This document shows, one piece after another, positions 59,686 through 64,000 of a DNA stretch of 64,000 bases. The notes under the pieces were generated by a model. The model saw only the letters and a list, made by a program, of their open reading frames with translations. It ran no database searches and was not told the origin of the DNA. Position 1 is the stretch's first letter, and each line of letters begins with the position of its first letter. The position numbers were made by a program, and so were the translations under genes. Origin of the DNA: V1-33 sp039795165 (GTDB taxonomy: Bacteria; Verrucomicrobiota; Verrucomicrobiia; Verrucomicrobiales; V1-33); assembly GCA_039795165.1 (NCBI GenBank), contig JBDKER010000024.1:14446-78445 (forward strand), read 5' to 3'.

Positions 59686-61437
59686 TCAGTTCTGTTCGTT
59701 CACGGTTCCGAGATTCCAGTACATGTGCATGTCGGCGGGGCTGGGCACCTTGAGGGGGCGGACGATCCGGAAGCCGAGGAACTGGGCATTGGTGTGGTAC
59801 CAGATGCTTTTGGGGAGCTGGGGGTCCTGCTGTTTCCATGCTTCACCCGAAGCGCGGCGGACGGCCACGCGGAGATCTTCCGGATTGTCATCCCATGACC
59901 CTCCCCGGGCAACACGCGGGTACAGTTTGCGTGGACGGTTGAAGGGGTTTTCGGAAGCGCCGTTGAGGGAACCGTAGAACTTCTCATCGTATTGATCGAG
60001 GGTCCACTCGACGACGTTCCCGGAGATGTCGTAGAGGCCCCATGGATTCGGCTTCTTCTGACCGACCTGCTGGGTTTTGCCGTCGCTGTTTTCGTAGTAC
60101 CATGCGTACTCGCCGAGTTGTGCGGGATCGTCGCCGAAGAAGTAGGCTGTGGTGGTGCCGGCGCGGGCGGCGTATTCCCATTCCGCTTCGGTGGGGAGGC
60201 GGTAGAAGTGGCCGGTCTGTGCGCTCAGCCATTCGCAGAATTTGCTGGCGGCGTGTTCCGTCATGGAAATGGCCGGGAAGCCGTCCTGACCCATACCGAA
60301 GGTCATGTCGGTATAGGGGGCTGTCGGGCTGCTCACGGTATCGACCGACGGGCTGTCCGGTGCCGGAGGGGTCTTTTTGGCTCCGTCTTTATAGCGGGAA
60401 TCCGGAGTGAGCATGAAATTGAGGTACTGATCCCATGTCACTTCGTAGGCACCCATCCAGAATGGCTCGATGCGGACCTTGACCTGCGGTCCTTCGTCGG
60501 GCTTGCGGTTCTTTTCCGATTCCGGGCTGCCCATGGTGAATTCGCCTCCGGGGATGACGACCATTTTGTATTCCTTGCCGGTTTTCGGAATGGTGCCCGT
60601 GTAGGGCTTCATTTCGTCCTGGGACTTTTCCGTGGACTTCTGGGTGATGTCGGCGTGGAGCTTTTCGACGAACTCGGGATTGTCAGGATTCGGTGGGCGG
60701 TCTTCGGTTTTGGCCTTCTGGACGAGCACGACGCCTGCGGGCCATGGGGAACCCTGCTTGACCCAGAGTTGGAGTTTCTGGATCTGTTCCTTCGAGAGCG
60801 GGCCACCCTTCTTGGCAGGCGGCATGAGGTCGTCGTCGTCCGCGGGAAGATTGGTGCGGGTGAAGATGAGCGATTTTTCGGTGTCGTAGGGAACGAGGCC
60901 GGCCCCGGAGTCGCCGCCCTTCAGGCAGTTTGCGGCGGTGGTCATGTCGAGGCCGCCTTCGTCCTTGTCCGGCTTGTGGCATGAGACGCAGTTCTGTTCG
61001 AGGATGGGCTGGATGTCCCGGACGAACTGCATGCGGGGTTCCTGGCCGAGGACGACCCCGGCGGGCCATTTGGCTCCGGCGGCGATCCATGCCTTGAGGC
61101 GGTCGCTCTGTTCCTTCTCGAGAGCGGGTTCCTTGGACGGAGGCATGATGTCATCGTCGTCCGCCGGGAGAATGGTGCTGGTGTAGAGCGGGCTTTCTTC
61201 GGGTTTGCCCGGGACGAGGGCGGCTTTGCCATCGGCACCGGCGAGGGCGGCCTCGAGCGTGTGGAGCCGGAGGTCGCCTTTGTCTTCATCCTTGCCATGA
61301 CAATGGGTGCAGGCGGATTCGAGGATGGGCCGCACGAAAGTCGTGAAGTAGGCTTCCGATCCGGGGTCGGGTTCGGCGGCGCAGGCCACCGCTGATGAGG
61401 CGGCGAGGGTCAGCAGAATGCGGGAACGGATGGACAT
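59686..61437 (-). CDS. Secreted protein with two c-type haem modules and a SUMF1-like domain
   Basis: 583 aa from the ATG at 61437, which opens a signal peptide ('MSIRSRILLTLAASSAVACA'). Two haem-attachment modules follow: 'CTHCH' and about 110 residues later 'CVSCH'. Each ends in a near-identical block ('PADDDDIMPPSK' and 'PADDDDLMPPAK'), showing an internal duplication. From about residue 300 a formylglycine-enzyme/SUMF1 fold begins with 'MVVIPGGEFTMGSPESEKNR'. The Cys pair of true formylglycine enzymes is absent ('DLRVAVRRAS', 'LGFRIVRP'), so oxidation activity is unlikely. Probably an extracytoplasmic electron-carrying or binding protein. Confidence 0.88.
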   Translation of the reverse strand: MSIRSRILLTLAASSAVACAAEPDPGSEAYFTTFVRPILESACTHCHGKDEDKGDLRLHTLEAALAGADGKAALVPGKPEESPLYTSTILPADDDDIMPPSKEPALEKEQSDRLKAWIAAGAKWPAGVVLGQEPRMQFVRDIQPILEQNCVSCHKPDKDEGGLDMTTAANCLKGGDSGAGLVPYDTEKSLIFTRTNLPADDDDLMPPAKKGGPLSKEQIQKLQLWVKQGSPWPAGVVLVQKAKTEDRPPNPDNPEFVEKLHADITQKSTEKSQDEMKPYTGTIPKTGKEYKMVVIPGGEFTMGSPESEKNRKPDEGPQVKVRIEPFWMGAYEVTWDQYLNFMLTPDSRYKDGAKKTPPAPDSPSVDTVSSPTAPYTDMTFGMGQDGFPAISMTEHAASKFCEWLSAQTGHFYRLPTEAEWEYAARAGTTTAYFFGDDPAQLGEYAWYYENSDGKTQQVGQKKPNPWGLYDISGNVVEWTLDQYDEKFYGSLNGASENPFNRPRKLYPRVARGGSWDDNPEDLRVAVRRASGEAWKQQDPQLPKSIWYHTNAQFLGFRIVRPLKVPSPADMHMYWNLGTVNEQN

Positions 61438-61508
61438 GGCGGAAGTCATACGGACCGGGAGCCATGCCTTTTCCGAACCGGCTTGCAAGCGCGGTGGTGC
61501 GGGTTGCT

Positions 61509-62417
61509 TCAGCGGGCGGCTGCGGCCGTGAGCGGGGACTGTCCGTCATGCGGGCAGGTCCATGGGCCCTCGCCGCTATCCTTGCGCAGCCATGCAAGGC
61601 CGAGCCATGTGCCGGCCGGACCATTGGGGTCGGGGCAGAGACTGGAAACCTTTCCGACCAGAGCCGTGCTGCCGTCCAGGGCCGTCCGGAGGAGGGGGGT
61701 GCCGGGAGCGACGGCGGGACCGCAGAGCCGGATGGGAACGAGCCGCTGATTGAGCTTTCCGGCTGTGCGCATGCGGCTGAGGACTTCCTGACCGATGTAG
61801 CAGCCTTTGTGGTAGTCGATGTGCGTGCTGTCGAGTCCGGCTTCGGGCGGAAGAATGCCGTCGCCGAGGTCGGCGTCCCAGTCGGGCAATCCGTGCTGGA
61901 TGCGCAGAGTGCCGGCTTCTTCCGGAGAGAGTGCCGGGGCGAGGGAGAGCCAGAAGGCGACGCGGTTGGGCGGGCACCAGATGTCGGTTCCGGGTGGTCC
62001 GAATCGGGCATGTGCCACGGCGGTTTCTCCGTCTCCGAGGTGGCGGCGGAGACTGTCCGGATTCCCTCCGCAGCAATGGAGCAGGGCGGAAGCGGCGCTG
62101 ATGTCCTCCAGTTCCACGTCGTCGGCGATGATGTATTTGCCGAGCCGGGCCGGCAGGAAATCCGTCAGGGAAGCGGGCGCATCGAGGCAGATGGCATCGC
62201 CACGGCTGTGCAGCGATACGACGGCTTCGAGGCGGCCCTTGTGATTGGTCACGCAGCCCGGCAGGACGGTGTCGGGTGATGCCTTGCGGACATCGCAGGT
62301 GAGCTGGCCATTGAGGTAGCGCTGACGGTCGTTGCCCGTGAACCGGAGCCGGACGGAATCCGAGAGGTCGATGATGGCTCCCGTGGTGGCGAGCCGGTCG
62401 GGCAGGGAACTGGACAT
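61509..62417 (-). CDS. ygfZ: YgfZ/GcvT-domain folate-binding protein
   Basis: 302 aa from the ATG at 62417. The diagnostic motif 'KGCYIGQEVLSRMR' with its reactive Cys is present, along with 'GQLTCDVRK' and 'CVTNHKGRLEAVVSL'. YgfZ proteins support repair or assembly of certain iron-sulfur enzymes with tetrahydrofolate. It follows the dehydrogenase gene on the same strand with a 43-bp gap. Confidence 0.92.
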   Translation of the reverse strand: MSSSLPDRLATTGAIIDLSDSVRLRFTGNDRQRYLNGQLTCDVRKASPDTVLPGCVTNHKGRLEAVVSLHSRGDAICLDAPASLTDFLPARLGKYIIADDVELEDISAASALLHCCGGNPDSLRRHLGDGETAVAHARFGPPGTDIWCPPNRVAFWLSLAPALSPEEAGTLRIQHGLPDWDADLGDGILPPEAGLDSTHIDYHKGCYIGQEVLSRMRTAGKLNQRLVPIRLCGPAVAPGTPLLRTALDGSTALVGKVSSLCPDPNGPAGTWLGLAWLRKDSGEGPWTCPHDGQSPLTAAAAR

Positions 62418-62460
62418 GGTGCGGGGGAAAACGCGTGACGACGGCTTACGGGATGCGGAA

Positions 62461-63324
62461 TCAGTCCCGTGGTTCGTCGAGATAATGACGGGCCACCGAG
62501 CAGTAATCCTCGTCGCCATGGCCACCGGCTTCCAGTCCCGCCATGCAGGCAGCGGCGGCAGTAAGCACGGGAACTTCCATGTTCCCCTGGCCTGCGAGGG
62601 CGAGTGCGTACCGGGCGTCCTTGAGCATGTTCTTCAGTGAGAAATGCGGAGTGAAATCGCGCGCAATCATGGCCGGAAGCTTCATCCGCACGAGGCCCGA
62701 GCAATTCGCGTTCGCTTCCATGGCTTCGCGGAATTTCGCGAGGTCAATCCCTTGGGAAGCGACCACGCCGAGAGCCTCGGCAAGGGCCTGGACCGTCACC
62801 GCCGACACCATGTTCGTGGCAATCTTCAGGACCGTCGCCGTGCCCACTTCGCCGGTACACAGAATCGCCTTGCTGGTGGCCTCAAGAATGGGCCGGACCC
62901 GCTCGATGGCCTTCGCTGGACCCGCGGCATAGTACGTGAGTTGTCCGTCGGCGGCCGCATCCCGGCTGCCCGTGAAGGGCACATCGAGGAATTCTGCCCC
63001 GGTTTTCCGCACGGCCTTGGCTGCCTCCCGGGTGGCCTGCAGCGAGACTGTCGCGGAATTGATGACCACCTTCCCCTTACCAAGCGACGGCTGCATGGCT
63101 TCCACCACTTCCTTGAGCGCCCGGGCATCGCGCACGAAAAGTTGAATGACATCGCAGGCCTCTGCCAGTGCCGCAGGGCTATCCAGCCAGCCATCCGCCT
63201 TCGGCTTCGGCGTCCGGTTCCATACCCGCACCTGGTACCCTTTGGCGCGCAGACTGGCAGCGGCCCGGCTCCCGATGATTCCCAGTCCAGCTATTCCCAT
63301 CACAGTCGACATCGTCACAGACAT
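62461..63324 (-). CDS. NAD(P)-dependent beta-hydroxyacid dehydrogenase
   Basis: 287-aa 3-hydroxyisobutyrate/tartronate-semialdehyde-reductase family enzyme. The Rossmann motif 'GIAGLGIIGSRAAASL' is preceded by a short leader. 'FTGSRDAAADGQLTYYAAG' is the substrate loop, and the catalytic Lys lies in 'TVLKIATNMVSAVTVQALAE'. The ATG at 63324 is favoured over 63312 because GGAG lies just upstream. Last chromosomal gene before the tRNA-Gly fragment and the island boundary. Confidence 0.88.
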   Translation of the reverse strand: MSVTMSTVMGIAGLGIIGSRAAASLRAKGYQVRVWNRTPKPKADGWLDSPAALAEACDVIQLFVRDARALKEVVEAMQPSLGKGKVVINSATVSLQATREAAKAVRKTGAEFLDVPFTGSRDAAADGQLTYYAAGPAKAIERVRPILEATSKAILCTGEVGTATVLKIATNMVSAVTVQALAEALGVVASQGIDLAKFREAMEANANCSGLVRMKLPAMIARDFTPHFSLKNMLKDARYALALAGQGNMEVPVLTAAAACMAGLEAGGHGDEDYCSVARHYLDEPRD

Positions 63325-63485
63325 GCCGCTCCGCTACCTCCACCCAGTCCAGCACGCAAGGGCACCGCATCGTTCCAAAAGCGCCGACGCGCCACGCCCA
63401 AACCTTTCAGGAAGCCGAACATCCAAGTTGGCACTTCTGTTGCCATACCGGCCGCTTGCTTCTCGCAACCACCTGAAAATCAAGG

Positions 63486-63513
63486 TGGAGCGGGTGATGG
63501 GAATCGAACCCAC
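63486..63513 (-). tRNA. tRNA-Gly 3'-end fragment (island attachment site)
   Basis: Read on the minus strand it gives a T-stem/loop (GTGGG-TTCGATT-CCCAT), the acceptor strand CACCCGC, discriminator T and encoded CCA. This matches the 3' end of a tRNA-Gly beginning GCGGGTG. The sequence on the 5' side (63514 upward) cannot form the anticodon, D or acceptor 5' parts, so the gene is only a fragment. That is expected at the far end of an element integrated into a tRNA 3' end. The intact copy should lie at the other end of the island. Confidence 0.8.
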
Positions 63514-63696
63514 GTTTCGCTGAATAGGAGGGTGAATCGACGTAACTCGTTGATAAATAGGACCAGTAATACGTCATGAAACTTCCCTGACCTTACTGAT
63601 GTTGCCAATTTTGTTGCCAGCATTTCGATGCTGTGCATAGTGACGATGGCGGTCGTTCTGCTGCCTGTGGGATCCCTCCCGTTTTTATCCGCACAC

Positions 63697-63723
63697 CCGC
63701 AAAATCCGCAGAATCCGCGAAAT
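63697..63723. repeat. Three tandem 9-bp repeats upstream of the integrase gene
   Basis: CCGCAAAAT, CCGCAGAAT and CCGCGAAAT follow each other without a gap, 20 bp before the integrase start. Two GTTGCCA copies also occur nearby (63601 and 63613). Such iterons beside an integrase often serve as arm-type binding sites; that is inferred here. Confidence 0.6.
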
Positions 63724-63743
63724 CCCTGACCTCTCTTCAGACC

Positions 63744-64000
63744 ATGGCCAGCCTCCGCAAAAAAAACCGCTGTAAGTACTGGTTTGCCTGTTTCACGCTT
63801 CCCGATGGCAGGCGCGCCCAGCGCAGCACTCAGGAGACCCAGCGGAAGGCTGCGCAGGTGAAGGCCGATCAGTGGGAAAAGCTCGCGAAGGAGCGGTCCG
63901 GGGCAAGGCAGGCGCACCGAGTCATCGCAGACATCTACAAGCTGGCCCACAAGGAGGAGCTTCCGCAGGCCACCGTGGCGACCTACGTCCGGGGGTGGCT
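63744..64000 (+). CDS. Tyrosine-type site-specific integrase, N-terminal part (cut by window edge)
   Basis: Open from the ATG at 63744 to the right edge, 85 complete codons. The N-terminus 'MASLRKKNRCKYWFACFTLP' followed by 'DGRRAQRSTQETQRKAAQVK' is the DNA-arm-binding domain of phage-type integrases common in Verrucomicrobia. The next part is the start of a SAM-like core-binding domain ('VIADIYKLAHKEELPQATVA'). The catalytic Arg-His-Arg-Tyr residues would lie outside the window. Position beside a tRNA-Gly fragment supports the role. Confidence 0.85.
   Translation, partial: MASLRKKNRCKYWFACFTLPDGRRAQRSTQETQRKAAQVKADQWEKLAKERSGARQAHRVIADIYKLAHKEELPQATVATYVRGW

Larger units (their letters stand above)
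63486..64000. mobile_element. Left end of an integrated genomic island (continues past the window)
   Basis: A tRNA-Gly 3' fragment, then about 230 bp of non-coding DNA, then a tyrosine recombinase gene oriented into the island. This is the standard arrangement of tRNA-targeted integrative elements. Cargo lies beyond position 64000 and cannot be judged. Confidence 0.75.

Noticed and set aside
63146..63523. Plus-strand open frame ending in MGIEPTFR
   Set aside because: This C-terminus is the well-known translation of an antisense tRNA 3' end, here the tRNA-Gly fragment. The rest is antisense to the dehydrogenase gene.
63486..63560. A complete tRNA gene on the minus strand
   Set aside because: T-arm and acceptor 3' strand are perfect, but no 5' acceptor strand GCGGGTG, D-arm or anticodon arm can be built from the adjoining sequence.
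63480..63950. Minus-strand open frame opposite the integrase start
   Set aside because: Spans the tRNA fragment and the integrase N-terminus in antisense; no protein features.
1..64000. CRISPR arrays, rRNA genes and insertion-sequence transposases
   Set aside because: No regularly spaced repeats, no rRNA-like sequence and no transposase motifs were seen on either strand.

Overview
The window looks like a piece of a Verrucomicrobiota chromosome. The reasons are a high-GC genome, three DUF1501 twin-arginine-type proteins, a membrane-anchored protein carrying c-type haem motifs plus a SUMF1 fold, very large secreted proteins with CotH, lamin-tail, lectin and PA14-like modules, PQQ-like beta-propellers, and an integrase start of a kind I associate with this phylum. 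This assignment is inferred from gene content, not from a marker gene tree.

Layout. 1-5376 (+) holds an RND efflux operon: adaptor (cut by the left edge), permease and NodT-type outer-membrane lipoprotein. 5383-8771 (-) is a lower-GC type II restriction-modification cassette (C5 cytosine methyltransferase, then an MvaI/BcnI-type endonuclease). It is bounded by a 59-bp exact direct repeat that duplicates the 3' end of nodT. Next to it (8784-10484, -) is a DUF262/DUF1524 (GmrSD-like) gene, so the two form a small defence hotspot. 10597-12656 (-) is a lipoprotein overlapping a phosphonoacetaldehyde-dehydrogenase-like gene. 12881-15147 (-) is a pirin-DoxX-old yellow enzyme operon, divergent from a LysR regulator across a palindromic operator candidate.

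16112-26586 is a mixed housekeeping stretch: a secreted protein, a nucleoside deaminase, an OprB-like porin, a histidinol phosphatase, a PQQ-like propeller, a Ski2-like helicase, a truncated globin, undecaprenyl diphosphate synthase and a NuoF-like flavoprotein. 26678-31432 (-) encodes a 1584-aa CotH/lamin-tail secreted protein. 31554-39852 carries a UDP-glucuronate-epimerase-like gene, an M20 peptidase, a TIM-barrel isomerase, a KDG-kinase-like gene, recN, an MBL hydrolase and the first DUF1501 protein. 39873-41288 is a second DUF1501 gene. 41589-46541 is a 1650-aa secreted multi-module protein that ends at a strong intrinsic terminator.

46684-53172 is a papain-like lipoprotein peptidase divergent from a three-gene type I secretion-like operon. 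The ABC subunit of that operon lacks the Walker A lysine and the H-loop histidine. 53244-62525 holds an esterase, a propeller/DUF1501 pair, plsX, holB, an aldolase, a haem/SUMF1 protein and ygfZ, followed by a beta-hydroxyacid dehydrogenase (62461-63324). At the right edge a tRNA-Gly 3'-end fragment (63486-63513) lies beside the start of a tyrosine recombinase gene (63744 onward). This marks the left end of an integrated genomic island that continues outside the window.

The most unusual signals are the R-M cassette with its long target duplication, the degenerate ABC transporter paired with a divergent papain-like peptidase, and the tRNA-Gly island boundary. I saw no CRISPR array, no rRNA, no complete tRNA and no transposase.
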